Origin: Dubosiella muris
Lineage (GTDB): Bacteria > Bacillota_I > Bacilli_A > Erysipelotrichales > Erysipelotrichaceae
Direction: 5' to 3'
Assembly (NCBI RefSeq): GCF_004793885.1
Contig: NZ_SRYG01000012.1
Span: 20,512 to 84,511, forward strand
Length of the DNA: 64,000 nt
Shown: positions 33,199 through 42,497 of the stretch, piece by piece
Layout of the letters: every line of letters starts with the position of its first letter
How positions within the stretch are numbered: the stretch's first letter is position 1
Translations under genes and position numbers: made by a program
Notes under the pieces: generated by a model
Told to the model about the DNA's origin: nothing
Database searches by the model: none
What the model saw: only the letters and a program-made list of their open reading frames with translations

Positions 33199-35687
33199 TG
33201 GCGAAAAAGAAAAAGGAAACGCAGGAAACCGTCGAGGAGTCGGTACGCAAGCTGACGCTGGAAGATATCATGGCGGACCGGTTCGCCCGCTATTCGAAAT
33301 ACATCATTCAGGAGCGGGCGCTTCCGGACGCCCGTGACGGACTCAAGCCGGTGCAGCGGCGGATTTTGTACGCGATGTACGAGGCGAAAAACACGTACGA
33401 CCGTCCGTACCACAAATCGGCGAAAACCGTCGGCAACGTCATCGGCAACTACCACCCGCATGGCGACTCCTCGGTGTACGACGCGATGGTTCGAATGTCC
33501 CAGGACTGGAAGATCACGACACCGCTTGTCGACATGCAAGGAAACAACGGGTCGATCGACGACGACCCGGCGGCCGCGATGCGGTATACCGAGTCGCGGC
33601 TGGCCAGAATCGCGAACTACCTGCTCATGGACATCGACCGGAAAACCGTGGAGTGGACGCCAAATTTCTCGGACGAGAAGCTGGAGCCAACCGTGCTGCC
33701 GGCCCGGTTTCCCAATTTGCTCATCAACGGCATTTCGGGCATCGCCGCCGGGTACGCGACCAATATTCCTCCGCACAATCTCAACGAAATCGTATCCGCC
33801 TGCATGTACCGGCTCGAGCATCCAAATTGCACTTTGGACGAGCTGATGACGCTTGTCAAAGGGCCGGATTTTCCAACCGGCGGAATCGTCATGGGGAAAG
33901 AAGGCATCCGCCAGGCGTTTGAAACGGGGCGCGGAAAGGTTATCGTCCGCTCGAAAGCGGCCATCGAATCCACGCGGACCGTCGATCAAATCGTCGTGAC
34001 GGAAATTCCATACGAAGTCGTCAAATCGAATCTGGTGAAAAAAATCGACGACATCCGGCTCAATAAAAAAGTCGAAGGTATGCTCGACGTGCGGGACGAA
34101 AGCGACCGGAACGGACTCAAAATCGTCATTGATTTGAAAAAAGGGGCGCCTTCGGATACGATTTTAAACTATTTATATAAGAATACGGAGTTGCAGATTT
34201 CGTTCAACTACAATGTGATCGCGATTGTCAACAAGGCGCCGGTCCAGCTCGGACTGCTGCAAGCCATCGACGCGTTTTTAGCACATCGCGAGGACGTCGT
34301 GCTGCGACGGAGCGCCTTCGATTTGCAGCTCAAGCAGGAACGCGCCCATATTTTGGACGGGTTGATGAAGGCTGTTTCCGTGATGGACGAAATCATCGCG
34401 ATCATCCGCCAAAGCAAGGACAAGAAAGACTCGAAACGCAATTTAATGAAGCGGTTCGAGTTTAGCGAGCTGCAAGCCGAAGCCATTGTCACGATGCGGC
34501 TGTACCGGTTGTCGAATACCGACATCCTGGAACTGCGGCAGGAGGACAAGCGCCTGAAAAAGGAAATCAAGGCTTTGCAGGAAATCATTCAAAAGCCGGC
34601 TGTGCGCATCCGCAAGCTCATCGAAGAGCTGCAGGAAGTCAACGACGAGTTTGTCGTGCCAAGACGTTCGAGCATTCAAAGCGAAATCGACGAAATCGTC
34701 ATCGACGAGATGGCGATGATTCCAAGCGAGCAGGTCATGGTTTGCCTGACCCAGGACGGCTACGTCAAGCGGGTCTCGCTGCGTTCGTACAACGCCAGCT
34801 CCGAGTTGTTCGCCGGAAAAAAGGACAACGACGTGATGGTCGCCAGCGGGGAGATCAACACCCGGCACAAGCTTTTGTTTTTTACCGACCGCGGCAAATA
34901 CGGCTACATTCCGGTGCATCAAATCGAAGAGGCGAAATGGAAGGATCTTGGCACGCACCTTTCCGGCTATTTGCGTCTGGACGACAACGAAAAAATCATC
35001 GCCGCGTTCGGGGTGGACGCGTTTACGCCAAAAAACCACGTCGTGATGGTTACAAAAGCGGGGAGCATCAAGCGCACGCCGTTGTCCGCATTTGAAGTCG
35101 CCAGGCCCAACAAGACGATGGTGTGCATGAAGGTGGGCGATCTGGACGCGCTGATCAAAGTCGAAATGTCCACCTCGAGTGCGGATCAAGTCGTGCTCGC
35201 TAGCCGTGATGGCTTGGGGCTTCAATACAACGTGGAGCAAATTCCGGAAAACGGGCTGAAAACGAAAGGCGTGAAAGGCATGAATTTAAGCGCCGAGGAC
35301 CAGGTGGCCGATCTTGTCGTTTCCGATGGCGCCCAGCAGTTCATTCTCGTTTTGCAGGAGGGACAAATGAAGCGGATGCACGCCAGCGACTTCGCGAACG
35401 TGTCCCGTCCAGCCAAGGGAAACCGGATGTTCAAGCTCGTCAAGTCGCGTCCGGGCCGTTTGGAGCGGCTGCTTACCGCCGATCGGAACTACGCCTTTGT
35501 GGCGGATGAGAAAATCGAGTTCAAGCCGTCTGATATCGCGTTGATGGCGCCAGCCGCCACGTACTCGACGCCGTTTGGCAAACTGGAAACGATGGAGTGG
35601 CTTCCGTCGCTGCCGATGGTTCCAGACGGATCGTGGGAACCAAAAAAAGACGAGTACAAGCAGGTGGGGTTGTTTGAGGATGCGTAA
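33198..35687 (+). CDS. parC: DNA topoisomerase IV subunit A
   Basis: ParC is the DNA-cleaving subunit. In the 829-residue protein the winged-helix/tower core contains LPDARDGLKPVQRRILYAM near residue 36, the quinolone-determining segment HPHGDSSVYDAM near 87 (Ser present; Asp where many ParC have Glu), and the catalytic Tyr in MRYTESRL near 129. The C-terminal beta-pinwheel lacks an obvious GyrA box, supporting ParC. It starts on the last base of the parE stop codon and overlaps the next gene by eight bases. Confidence 0.95.
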   Translation: MAKKKKETQETVEESVRKLTLEDIMADRFARYSKYIIQERALPDARDGLKPVQRRILYAMYEAKNTYDRPYHKSAKTVGNVIGNYHPHGDSSVYDAMVRMSQDWKITTPLVDMQGNNGSIDDDPAAAMRYTESRLARIANYLLMDIDRKTVEWTPNFSDEKLEPTVLPARFPNLLINGISGIAAGYATNIPPHNLNEIVSACMYRLEHPNCTLDELMTLVKGPDFPTGGIVMGKEGIRQAFETGRGKVIVRSKAAIESTRTVDQIVVTEIPYEVVKSNLVKKIDDIRLNKKVEGMLDVRDESDRNGLKIVIDLKKGAPSDTILNYLYKNTELQISFNYNVIAIVNKAPVQLGLLQAIDAFLAHREDVVLRRSAFDLQLKQERAHILDGLMKAVSVMDEIIAIIRQSKDKKDSKRNLMKRFEFSELQAEAIVTMRLYRLSNTDILELRQEDKRLKKEIKALQEIIQKPAVRIRKLIEELQEVNDEFVVPRRSSIQSEIDEIVIDEMAMIPSEQVMVCLTQDGYVKRVSLRSYNASSELFAGKKDNDVMVASGEINTRHKLLFFTDRGKYGYIPVHQIEEAKWKDLGTHLSGYLRLDDNEKIIAAFGVDAFTPKNHVVMVTKAGSIKRTPLSAFEVARPNKTMVCMKVGDLDALIKVEMSTSSADQVVLASRDGLGLQYNVEQIPENGLKTKGVKGMNLSAEDQVADLVVSDGAQQFILVLQEGQMKRMHASDFANVSRPAKGNRMFKLVKSRPGRLERLLTADRNYAFVADEKIEFKPSDIALMAPAATYSTPFGKLETMEWLPSLPMVPDGSWEPKKDEYKQVGLFEDA

Positions 35688-36594
35688 GAAAAATCAGGCG
35701 AATCTGGCGTGCCTGCTCACCGCCATGGTGTGGGGTGGCGGGTTTATCGCGACGGCGGCCGCCCTCAGGACATTCGACCCGGGAACGACGTTGATGCTTC
35801 GTTTCAGCGGGGCGGCGATCGTGTTCTGGCTCATTTGCCTTGTGGCAAAAATCCGGTTTAACCGGGCGTGTGTGAAGGCGAGCGTCTGGAGCGGCGTGTT
35901 TTTGTATAGCGCGTTTTTGCTTCAGACGATTGGCCTGCGGTATACGAGTACGGGAATGAACGCGTTTTTGACGGCGGTCAATGTCGTGCTGGTGCCTTAT
36001 TTGGTTTGGCTCGTTTTTCGAAAGCGACCGCAAAGAAGGCAGTTCGCGGCCAGTTTGCTTTGCCTTGGCGGCATTGGCTGTCTTTCGCTTTCCTCCGGCT
36101 CGTTTTCCTTCAACGTGGGCGACGGGTTGTCTTTGGGCTGCGCCGTGTTGTTCGCGGCGCAGATCATCGCCACGGAACGGGCGGCAAAAACCGGAAATCC
36201 CATGGCGGTCAACGCCATCCAGATGAGCGTGGCGGCGCTGTTGTCGTTTCCGTACGCCCTGGGTATGGAAACGTGGCCGGCGTCGGTGCCGGCGATGGCG
36301 TGGGGCAGTATCGCCTACAGCATTTTTATTGCCACCACGTTGGCGTACATGCTGCAGACATGGGCGCAAAAGTACACAGACGCGGCGAGCGCGAGCGTGC
36401 TGCTGTGCACGGAGTCGCTGTTTGCGAACGTGTTTGGCTGGCTGCTTTTGGGTGAAACGAAGACGCCGGTCATGGTGCTGGGCGGAATTCTGATCTTTTT
36501 ATCCGTTCTTCTTGTCGAAGGCGTGTTCCATCGCAAAAGTGCATCCGATCCTGAAGCGGAAGCAAAGGAAGAGCGTCTTTGTGATAGTTTGTGA
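35680..36594 (+). CDS. EamA-family (DMT superfamily) transporter
   Basis: This 304-residue membrane protein has about ten helices in two EamA repeats. The first begins NLACLLTAMVWGGGFIATAA and contains YTSTGMNAFLTAVNVVLVP; the second has the equivalent YTDAASASVLLCTESLFANV. Family members export amino acids or other metabolites; no substrate can be assigned. The ATG lies inside the end of parC behind TTGAGGA, suggesting translational coupling. Confidence 0.9.
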   Translation: MRKKNQANLACLLTAMVWGGGFIATAAALRTFDPGTTLMLRFSGAAIVFWLICLVAKIRFNRACVKASVWSGVFLYSAFLLQTIGLRYTSTGMNAFLTAVNVVLVPYLVWLVFRKRPQRRQFAASLLCLGGIGCLSLSSGSFSFNVGDGLSLGCAVLFAAQIIATERAAKTGNPMAVNAIQMSVAALLSFPYALGMETWPASVPAMAWGSIAYSIFIATTLAYMLQTWAQKYTDAASASVLLCTESLFANVFGWLLLGETKTPVMVLGGILIFLSVLLVEGVFHRKSASDPEAEAKEERLCDSL

Positions 36595-36609
36595 TTTCGA
36601 TCTTAAAGC

Positions 36610-36638
36610 TTGTAAAACTGTATTAAATAGAGTAAAAT
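36610..36638 (+). promoter_or_regulatory. Promoter of the yneF-like gene
   Basis: TTGTAA, a 17-bp spacer and TAAAAT. Confidence 0.7.
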
Positions 36639-36664
36639 CCCTATTAGAGAAATGGGGTAACAAA

Positions 36665-36880
36665 ATGAATTTCTGGGCTTCCGTAGGGTTTACTTTAGTT
36701 GGAGCACTGATTGGCGGTATCCTGACGTTCTATTTCACGCGTAAAAAGTTCGAAAAGGAACTCAAGGAAAACCCACCGATCAACGAGAAGATGATTCGTG
36801 CGATGTTTTTGCAGATGGGGCGCAAGCCAAGCGAGGCACAAATTCGTCAGATCATGAAATCGGTCAATTCCAACCGATAA
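36665..36880 (+). CDS. yneF: YneF-like UPF0154 small membrane protein
   Basis: This 71-residue protein has a single N-terminal helix (FWASVGFTLVGALIGGILTF) followed by the conserved UPF0154 tail: FTRKKFEKELKENPPINE, then MIRAMFLQMGRKPSEAQIRQ. Such proteins are universal in Firmicutes and of unknown function. The ATG at 36665 is chosen because the family begins here and the promoter predicts transcription from about 36645. A terminator follows. Confidence 0.9.
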   Translation: MNFWASVGFTLVGALIGGILTFYFTRKKFEKELKENPPINEKMIRAMFLQMGRKPSEAQIRQIMKSVNSNR

Positions 36881-36896
36881 ACGTCTATTCATAATC

Positions 36897-36923
36897 AAAA
36901 GTGCGTGAGCACTTTTTCTTTTT
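36897..36923 (+). terminator. Intrinsic terminator after yneF
   Basis: AAAAGTGC/GCACTTTT stem with a GTGA loop and a T-rich tail. Confidence 0.9.
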
Positions 36924-36935
36924 AAAGGAGGGAAC

Positions 36936-37709
36936 ATGTACAACGATTTATTTTCCATTGGTCCGGTGACGATCCACACGTATGGTCTGTTTGTCGCGAT
37001 TGGCATCATCGCCGCGTACATCGTCACGGAAAGGCGGGGAAAAAAACTAGGTGTCGACGTGTCGCATCTGGATTCGCTCGCTTTCTGCTTTGTGATTTCA
37101 GGCTTCGTCGGCTCCAAATGCCTGTATTTTCTAACAAGGATCCAGGATATTTTGAAAGATCCATCCGTCGTATCGAATCTTTTGGACGGCTGGGTCGTTT
37201 GGGGCGGCATCATTGGCGGATTGATTGGCGGCTATGTGTATTGCCGGATCCACCACATGGATTTCTGGCAGCAAGTCGACCTCATCATTCCTTCGGTCGC
37301 CCTCGCGCAAGGGTTTGGCCGGCTTGGATGCTTCTTTGCCGGATGCTGCTACGGAGTCGAAACGCATGGCTGGTGGGGCGTCGTGTTTCCGGAAGGTTCG
37401 CTGGCGCCGGCGGGCATCCCGCTCGTTCCAACCCAGCTGCTGTGCTCGCTTTTTGATTTCGCGCTGTTTTTCTTCCTGCTCTTTCTGGTGAAGAAAAAGA
37501 AAGACATGTTCGAAGGCGAGGTGGCGGTTTGGTATTTGATGCTGTACTGCATCGGCCGGTTCGTGATCGAGTTTTACCGCGGGGATCTCATTCGCAGCGG
37601 CTTGGAAGGACTGTCGACTTCGCAAATCATTTCTTTGATTATGTTCGCCCTGGCGGCGGCGTTGCTCGTGTATTTGCCGCGACGGCAAAAAGCGCTTCGA
37701 AACAAGTAA
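36936..37709 (+). CDS. lgt: Prolipoprotein diacylglyceryl transferase
   Basis: Lgt attaches diacylglycerol to the lipobox Cys of prelipoproteins. The 257-residue, seven-helix protein has N-terminal FSIGPVTIHTYGLFVAIGI, the signature GRLGCFFAGCCYGVET near residue 127, and the C-terminal GRFVIEFYRGD. At least two lipoproteins in this window (46170 and 62876) would be substrates. AAAGGAGGG precedes the ATG. Its stop codon lies in the loop of its terminator. Confidence 0.95.
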   Translation: MYNDLFSIGPVTIHTYGLFVAIGIIAAYIVTERRGKKLGVDVSHLDSLAFCFVISGFVGSKCLYFLTRIQDILKDPSVVSNLLDGWVVWGGIIGGLIGGYVYCRIHHMDFWQQVDLIIPSVALAQGFGRLGCFFAGCCYGVETHGWWGVVFPEGSLAPAGIPLVPTQLLCSLFDFALFFFLLFLVKKKKDMFEGEVAVWYLMLYCIGRFVIEFYRGDLIRSGLEGLSTSQIISLIMFALAAALLVYLPRRQKALRNK

Positions 37710-37728
37710 GTTTTGAAGCGTTTTTTTT
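37693..37728 (+). terminator. Intrinsic terminator of lgt
   Basis: CGCTTCGAAAC pairs with GTTTTGAAGCG (one G-T) and is followed by eight T. The lgt stop codon is in the loop. Confidence 0.9.
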
Positions 37729-37735
37729 CGCTTCG

Positions 37736-37744
37736 TGCTAGAAT
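37736..37744 (+). promoter_or_regulatory. Extended -10 upstream of the 37769 membrane protein gene
   Basis: TGCTAGAAT followed by an AAAAGGGGA ribosome-binding site. Confidence 0.5.
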
Positions 37745-37768
37745 AGAAAAAAAGGGGATATACAAATC

Positions 37769-38503
37769 ATGAATCAATGGGAAATCGTACTACAACTCGC
37801 ACTTCGTTTTATCGTCATCGCGCTTTGGGTTGGCAGCGTCGCGCTGCTGCTCTCCAGCTCGCCGGTGCAAAGCATCGTCATCGAACCGCTGGCCGCCGCG
37901 ATCGGACTGGTGTTTTCCAGTGTCTGGACGATTGGAAAAGGGCGGGCGCAGGACGGTTTCGAATCGTCTTTGTCCAGAGCGAAACAGCTGGACAGCCGCT
38001 TGAGGCAAACGACGGATTTGTTTCTTTTCGCGATTTTGGCCGCCTTGCTTGGCTTGGCGGGATGGAAAGGCGCGTTGTTTTCGCTTTCCTGGGGGTTGGC
38101 GCTTATTCCGCTTGCGCGGCTGCTCTGGGTTCCTTTTGGCGGGCGCTTTTCATGGTTTGACGGGTTGAGTGTCCAAAAACCGGTCGATTTCGAGCAGAAG
38201 CTTTGGCTGGGCGTGCAAATCGCGGTTTCCGTGTATATGATCGGGCTTGGCCATCCGGGGGTGTCGCTGGCCGTCGCCGCCGTCGGGGCGTTTCTATTGG
38301 CGAAAAAGAATATCCGGCTTTTTTTGGCGGCGTTTGCCGCGGAGGCGTTCGTCGCTGTCGGTGTCTGGGCGTTCGGCTTGTTTGGCTCCTGGCTTGCCGC
38401 GCTCATGCTGGCGTTTTTAGCGATGAGCCTGGCGGGGACGATGCTTGGCGTGTTGATGAATGTGATTTGGGATCCGCAGCGGTTTTTCCAATCCGGCGTT
38501 TGA
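37769..38503 (+). CDS. Hypothetical polytopic membrane protein
   Basis: This 244-residue protein has about seven hydrophobic segments (for example LRFIVIALWVGSVALLL, LFLFAILAALLGLAG, SWLAALMLAFLAMSLAG) and an extramembrane stretch rich in Arg, Asp and Gln near residues 55-85. No family is recognised. It is a single-gene unit with its own extended -10 and a terminator that contains its stop codon. It lies just before a two-component system, but the terminator between them argues against co-transcription. Confidence 0.8.
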   Translation: MNQWEIVLQLALRFIVIALWVGSVALLLSSSPVQSIVIEPLAAAIGLVFSSVWTIGKGRAQDGFESSLSRAKQLDSRLRQTTDLFLFAILAALLGLAGWKGALFSLSWGLALIPLARLLWVPFGGRFSWFDGLSVQKPVDFEQKLWLGVQIAVSVYMIGLGHPGVSLAVAAVGAFLLAKKNIRLFLAAFAAEAFVAVGVWAFGLFGSWLAALMLAFLAMSLAGTMLGVLMNVIWDPQRFFQSGV

Positions 38504-38526
38504 GTGCTCAAACGCTTTTCTTTTTT
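38496..38526 (+). terminator. Intrinsic terminator after the 37769 gene
   Basis: A perfect 9-bp stem GCGTTTGAG/CTCAAACGC with a 2-nt loop (in practice a shorter stem with a larger loop), followed by a T-rich run. The gene's stop codon is inside the stem. Confidence 0.87.
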
Positions 38527-38540
38527 AAGGAGGTGCAACG

Positions 38541-39218
38541 ATGTACATATTGATTGTCGAAGATGAAGCCCGTCTGGCGCAAGCCATAGCGGAAATGTTT
38601 CACCAGCAAAAAGACCGCGTTGAGATCGCGCTGGATGGAAAAGAGGCACTCGACTATTTGCGAACATACGAGTTCGACTTGATTGTTTTGGACTGGATGC
38701 TGCCCGGCTGCTCCGGTTTGGACGTACTTCGCCGCCTGCGTGCCTCGGGCCGGCAGACGCCTGTGCTCATGTTGTCGGCCAAAGGCGAAATCGAAGACAA
38801 AGTCGACGGGCTCGATGCGGGCGCGGACGATTACATGAGCAAGCCTTTTTCCACACGGGAGCTGCTGGCGAGGGCGAAAGCCTTGACCCGGCGCAAAGGG
38901 GAAGTCGTTCTCGACCATTTACGGTTTGGCGATCTCGCGCTTGATCTGGGCCAGCAAAACTTGTCGTGCGACGGACGAAGCGTCCATCTGGGTCATAAGG
39001 AATTTGAAATCATGCGGCGGCTCATGATGGAGGCGGGACGAACGTTTTCCAAAGAGGACTTGATTACCTGGGTGTGGGGAAGCGAAAGCGAGGCGATGGA
39101 CAACAACGTCGAAGTGTTTGTTTCGTTTTTGCGCAAGAAGCTCGCCTATCTGGGAACCACAGTGAAAATTTGCACGATTCGAAAGCTTGGCTATCGGCTG
39201 GAGGATAGCCATGATTAA
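38541..39218 (+). CDS. OmpR/PhoB-family response regulator
   Basis: This 225-residue regulator has a receiver domain with the acidic pocket VEDE (residues 6-9), phospho-acceptor Asp51 in VLDWMLPG, the conserved Ser in LSAKGE and Lys in SKPFSTREL. A C-terminal winged helix follows (EFEIMRRLMMEAGRTFSKED, NNVEVFVSFLRKKL). AAGGAGGTG precedes the ATG. The gene overlaps its histidine kinase partner by eight bases. No target genes can be named. Confidence 0.95.
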   Translation: MYILIVEDEARLAQAIAEMFHQQKDRVEIALDGKEALDYLRTYEFDLIVLDWMLPGCSGLDVLRRLRASGRQTPVLMLSAKGEIEDKVDGLDAGADDYMSKPFSTRELLARAKALTRRKGEVVLDHLRFGDLALDLGQQNLSCDGRSVHLGHKEFEIMRRLMMEAGRTFSKEDLITWVWGSESEAMDNNVEVFVSFLRKKLAYLGTTVKICTIRKLGYRLEDSHD

Positions 39219-40383
39219 GCAGCTGCAAAAAAAGTTCATATGGATGACGATGTTTTTTTTAGGCGCTCTTTTGTTTGTCGTTCTTTTTTTGTTGTGCGAG
39301 CAAACCGCTGTCCGCAACGAAGACGAAATCCGACGCGCGTTGTCGTGGTGTCTGGAAGCGACAGGATCGTCCGCACAAGTGCCCGCGCTTCCGTCGTATA
39401 CGCTGCTGTACGACGCCCCAAGCGATTCGTATGTCCTGCTCGGGGATCGGCGCAACACGCTATACGACGTCGAGTCGCTGCGTCAAATGACCGACGACAT
39501 GCCCTACAATAGCGTGGAAAGAAAAGATGGGGTATACTTGGAAAAACAAAGAACGCGGCAAGGCTACATCGCCGGACTGGTGGACGCTTCCGTTTTGCAC
39601 GCCCAATACCAAAACCTGATTTCGCGCAGCGTTGTTTTATTTTTCGGTACGATGGCCGTTCTTTTCGCGGCCGTGTGGGCCATGAGCCGCTGGATCGTGC
39701 GGCCGGTCCAAGAAGCGTGGGACGCCCATAAGCGGTTTATCGCGGACGCTTCCCATGAGTTGAAAACGCCTTTGACGATTATTTTGGCGGACTGCGAGCT
39801 GCTGCAAGCCGGCGATCCCGAAAACGCGTGGCTGCATTCGCTCCACGAGGAAGCGTTGCGGATGCAGCGCCTTATTTATGATTTGCTCGCGCTCGCCCGC
39901 TACGACGCGCTGCCGCAAGCCAAACCGGAGCCAGTCGATCTCTCGAATTTGTGTCAGACCATCGCGCTGGAAGCGTACGAGCGCGCGTACGCCCATCGGG
40001 TTTTGATCGAGGAAGACATCGAATCGAATGTCCTGGCGTTTTGCGAACCGGAAGACGCCCATCGGCTTGTGGCGCTGCTTGTGGACAACGCCGTGAAATA
40101 CGCGCCCGACCAGGGCGTCGTGTCCATTCGGTTGAAGCGAAAGGACCACCGCTTCCAGCTGGATGTGGAAAACCCGGGCACACTGACACCGGAGCAAATG
40201 GCGCATGTGTTTGACCGCTTCTACAAAGCGGATCCATCGCGGAAAAAAGACGGAAGCTACGGACTGGGCTTGTCGATCGCAATGGAGATCGCCAGCCGGA
40301 ACAAGCTGGCGTTGAGCGTGACGTGCCAGACGGGCGCGATCACGTTTTCCGTCCGGGGAAAATCTTACAAGAATGTTCGATAG
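39211..40383 (+). CDS. Membrane sensor histidine kinase
   Basis: This 390-residue kinase has two membrane helices (about residues 10-30 and 135-157) bounding an extracytoplasmic sensor of about 105 residues, then the HisKA dimerisation helix with the phospho-acceptor His in DASHELKTPL near residue 183. The ATPase domain has VDNAVKYAPDQG near 293 and GSYGLGLSIAMEIA near 348. No HAMP signature is clear. The ATG at 39211 overlaps the response regulator gene, so the pair is one operon. Confidence 0.94.
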   Translation: MIKQLQKKFIWMTMFFLGALLFVVLFLLCEQTAVRNEDEIRRALSWCLEATGSSAQVPALPSYTLLYDAPSDSYVLLGDRRNTLYDVESLRQMTDDMPYNSVERKDGVYLEKQRTRQGYIAGLVDASVLHAQYQNLISRSVVLFFGTMAVLFAAVWAMSRWIVRPVQEAWDAHKRFIADASHELKTPLTIILADCELLQAGDPENAWLHSLHEEALRMQRLIYDLLALARYDALPQAKPEPVDLSNLCQTIALEAYERAYAHRVLIEEDIESNVLAFCEPEDAHRLVALLVDNAVKYAPDQGVVSIRLKRKDHRFQLDVENPGTLTPEQMAHVFDRFYKADPSRKKDGSYGLGLSIAMEIASRNKLALSVTCQTGAITFSVRGKSYKNVR

Positions 40384-40463
40384 AAACGCGGGGAACGTGA
40401 TAAGGTAAAACTACCGAAACAGACAAGAAAGGAGGAACGGGATCTTCGGGGATCCTGGACGCA

Positions 40464-41171
40464 ATGAAAAAATTGTTCCGTTCGATTTTTGTTTTTCTTT
40501 TGGTCGCGCTAGTCGCCATCGTCGCGATCGTGGGAACCGCCGGCTATCGGCGTTATAAAGATTTGACCGCCCAAACGCCGGTACAGGCGATGGTGGCGCA
40601 AATCGAAGCCTCGCCGGATTTCGTTCCGTACGAGCAGCTTCCCGCCACCTTGATCAACGCGACTGTATCCGTCGAGGACCGGCGGTTTTTCGAACATGGC
40701 GGCGTTGACTACATCGGAATCGTCCGCGCGCTGCTGTCCCAGGTTTTTCCAGACGTGTTTGTGCAAAGCGGCGGGTCGACCATCACCCAGCAAACCGTCA
40801 AAAACATGTACGGCATGTTCACGTCCAGCGTGACGCGGAAAGTGGCGGAAATCTTTTTAGCCAAAGATTTGGAACGCGACTGCACAAAAGAGCAGATTTT
40901 GGCTTTGTACGTCAATATTATTAATTATGGCGATGGATATACGGGAATCAAAGAGGCGGCGAACGGCTATTTCTGGAAAGAGCCGGCCGCGCTGAGCGAG
41001 GCGCAATGCACTTTGCTGGCGGGCATTCCGCAGTCGCCGGCCAACTTTCAGCTAAGCGACCATTACGACGCGGCCAAACGCCGGCAGCGCGTCGTGCTGG
41101 ACACGATGGTCGACAACGGCTATTTGAGCGAGGCGCAAGCCGACGCCTTGTATGAAACACCCGTCTTTTAG
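40464..41171 (+). CDS. mgt: Monofunctional peptidoglycan transglycosylase (GT51)
   Basis: This enzyme polymerises glycan strands from lipid II. The 235-residue protein has an N-terminal membrane anchor (about residues 7-28) and the GT51 motifs: catalytic Glu in SVEDRRFFEHGG near residue 70, GGSTITQQTVKN, a second Glu in RKVAEIFLAKDLE, and NIINYGDGYTGIKEAA. No transpeptidase domain follows. AAGGAGG lies about 30 bases upstream and GGGGATC nearer the ATG, so initiation spacing is imperfect. It follows the two-component pair by 80 bases. Confidence 0.93.
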   Translation: MKKLFRSIFVFLLVALVAIVAIVGTAGYRRYKDLTAQTPVQAMVAQIEASPDFVPYEQLPATLINATVSVEDRRFFEHGGVDYIGIVRALLSQVFPDVFVQSGGSTITQQTVKNMYGMFTSSVTRKVAEIFLAKDLERDCTKEQILALYVNIINYGDGYTGIKEAANGYFWKEPAALSEAQCTLLAGIPQSPANFQLSDHYDAAKRRQRVVLDTMVDNGYLSEAQADALYETPVF

Positions 41172-41186
41172 AAAGAAGGAAACGAA

Positions 41187-41675
41187 ATGCATATCAATAC
41201 GAACGCGTGGATCGCGCCCGACGCCTGCGTGAAAGGCCACGTCGAAATTGAAAGCGGCGCGAGCGTGTGGTTTCAAACGGTCATTCGAAGCGAGCACGCC
41301 AACATCCGCATTGGAAAGAACACGAACATTCAGGACCGCTGCGTCCTTCATACCGACGCGCATTACGACACGATCGTGGAGGAAGGGTGCACGATTGGGC
41401 ACGGGGCGATTTTGCATGGGTGCCATGTTCATAAAAACACGCTGATTGGCATGGGGGCGATCGTGCTCAACGGCGCGGACATTGGCAAAAACTCAATCGT
41501 GGGCGCCGGTTCGCTTGTGACCAGCGGAAAGCGCTTTGAGGAAGGAATGCTGATTATGGGCAGTCCGGCCCGGGCGGTGCGGCCGCTGACCGAGGAGGAA
41601 ATCGAGGCCAATCGCCAAAACGCCGCCGAATACGTGGCGCTGGCCGCCGAATACAAAGCCGGGAAATGGGCATGA
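41187..41675 (+). CDS. Gamma-carbonic-anhydrase-family protein (left-handed beta helix)
   Basis: This 162-residue protein is built of hexapeptide repeats (for example VKGHVEIESGASVWFQ, IRSEHANIRIGKNTNIQD). The three metal-binding histidines expected of the gamma class are visible in CVLHTDAH and TIGHGAILHG. YrdA/PaaY-like members bind zinc; carbonic anhydrase activity is often weak or unproven. AAGAAGGA precedes the ATG. It overlaps the next gene by four bases (ATGA). Confidence 0.9.
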   Translation: MHINTNAWIAPDACVKGHVEIESGASVWFQTVIRSEHANIRIGKNTNIQDRCVLHTDAHYDTIVEEGCTIGHGAILHGCHVHKNTLIGMGAIVLNGADIGKNSIVGAGSLVTSGKRFEEGMLIMGSPARAVRPLTEEEIEANRQNAAEYVALAAEYKAGKWA

Positions 41676-42457
41676 AGCAACGAAGGTACGCGGTCGACGT
41701 CCAAGGTCTTGCGCAGCCGATCCGGATTGCCCATGTGTCCGATTTGCACGAGCACGCGTATGAGGAGGTGCTCGCGGCGCTTGAAAAAGAAAAGCCGGAC
41801 GTGATTTTATGCACGGGCGACATGCTGGAGCGGCACACCCGAAACGGCCAGCGCCGGCTGAAGCGTCGCAAAATCGAGAAACCGCATCATATTTTATACT
41901 GGTTTATATCGAAAGAAGGGTTGCCGGATGGCGGAATGCGGTTCTTTCAGCGATGCGTCGCCATCGCGCCGACTTTTTATTCGCTTGGGAACCATGAAAA
42001 GTACATCCAGGAGGAAGACCGCGCCAGACTGCGGCAGTGGGGTGTGCGAATCGTAGACAACAGCGATTTGGAAATGGACTGGAAGGGAAGACCGATTCGA
42101 ATTGGCGGTTTGAGCACGAAAGCCGACTGGAACTGGTGCGCCGCGTTTTCCAGAAAGCCGGGCGTAAAAATTCTCATGGTTCACCATCCGGAATATGTCG
42201 CCGGCCGGATCCTGTCGGATGCGGGAATTGGTCCGCTGGATCTTATTTTGTCCGGGCACGCCCACGGCGGGCAGTGTCGGCTGTTTGACTGGGGCTTGTT
42301 CGCGCCCGGGCAGGGACTTTTTCCCCCCTACACGCGCGGCATGCGAAAAACCAACAAGGGACACTGGCTGATTAGCGCTGGTTTGTCCAATACGGTCAAG
42401 CTGCCCCGGTTCAACAATCCGAAAGAGCTGTTGTTTGTGACGTTAATGCCAAAATAA
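41672..42457 (+). CDS. Metallophosphoesterase (YkuE-like)
   Basis: This 261-residue calcineurin-fold phosphoesterase shows all five metal motifs: HVSDLHEHA, CTGDMLE, GNHEKY, MVHHPEY and SGHAHGGQCR. The YkuE-like group lacks the usual membrane helix here. The start is taken as the ATG at 41672, which overlaps the previous stop (ATGA); an in-frame ATG at 41666 is possible. Substrate unknown. A terminator follows at once. Confidence 0.9.
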   Translation: MKQRRYAVDVQGLAQPIRIAHVSDLHEHAYEEVLAALEKEKPDVILCTGDMLERHTRNGQRRLKRRKIEKPHHILYWFISKEGLPDGGMRFFQRCVAIAPTFYSLGNHEKYIQEEDRARLRQWGVRIVDNSDLEMDWKGRPIRIGGLSTKADWNWCAAFSRKPGVKILMVHHPEYVAGRILSDAGIGPLDLILSGHAHGGQCRLFDWGLFAPGQGLFPPYTRGMRKTNKGHWLISAGLSNTVKLPRFNNPKELLFVTLMPK

Positions 42458-42483
42458 AAAAGATCTCGATGAGATCTTTTTTT
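42456..42483. terminator. Intrinsic terminator, probably bidirectional
   Basis: AAAAAAGATCTC GAT GAGATCTTTTTTT: a strong stem with A and T tracts on both sides, between convergent genes. Confidence 0.9.
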
Positions 42484-42497
42484 GCTTTAGATGTTTT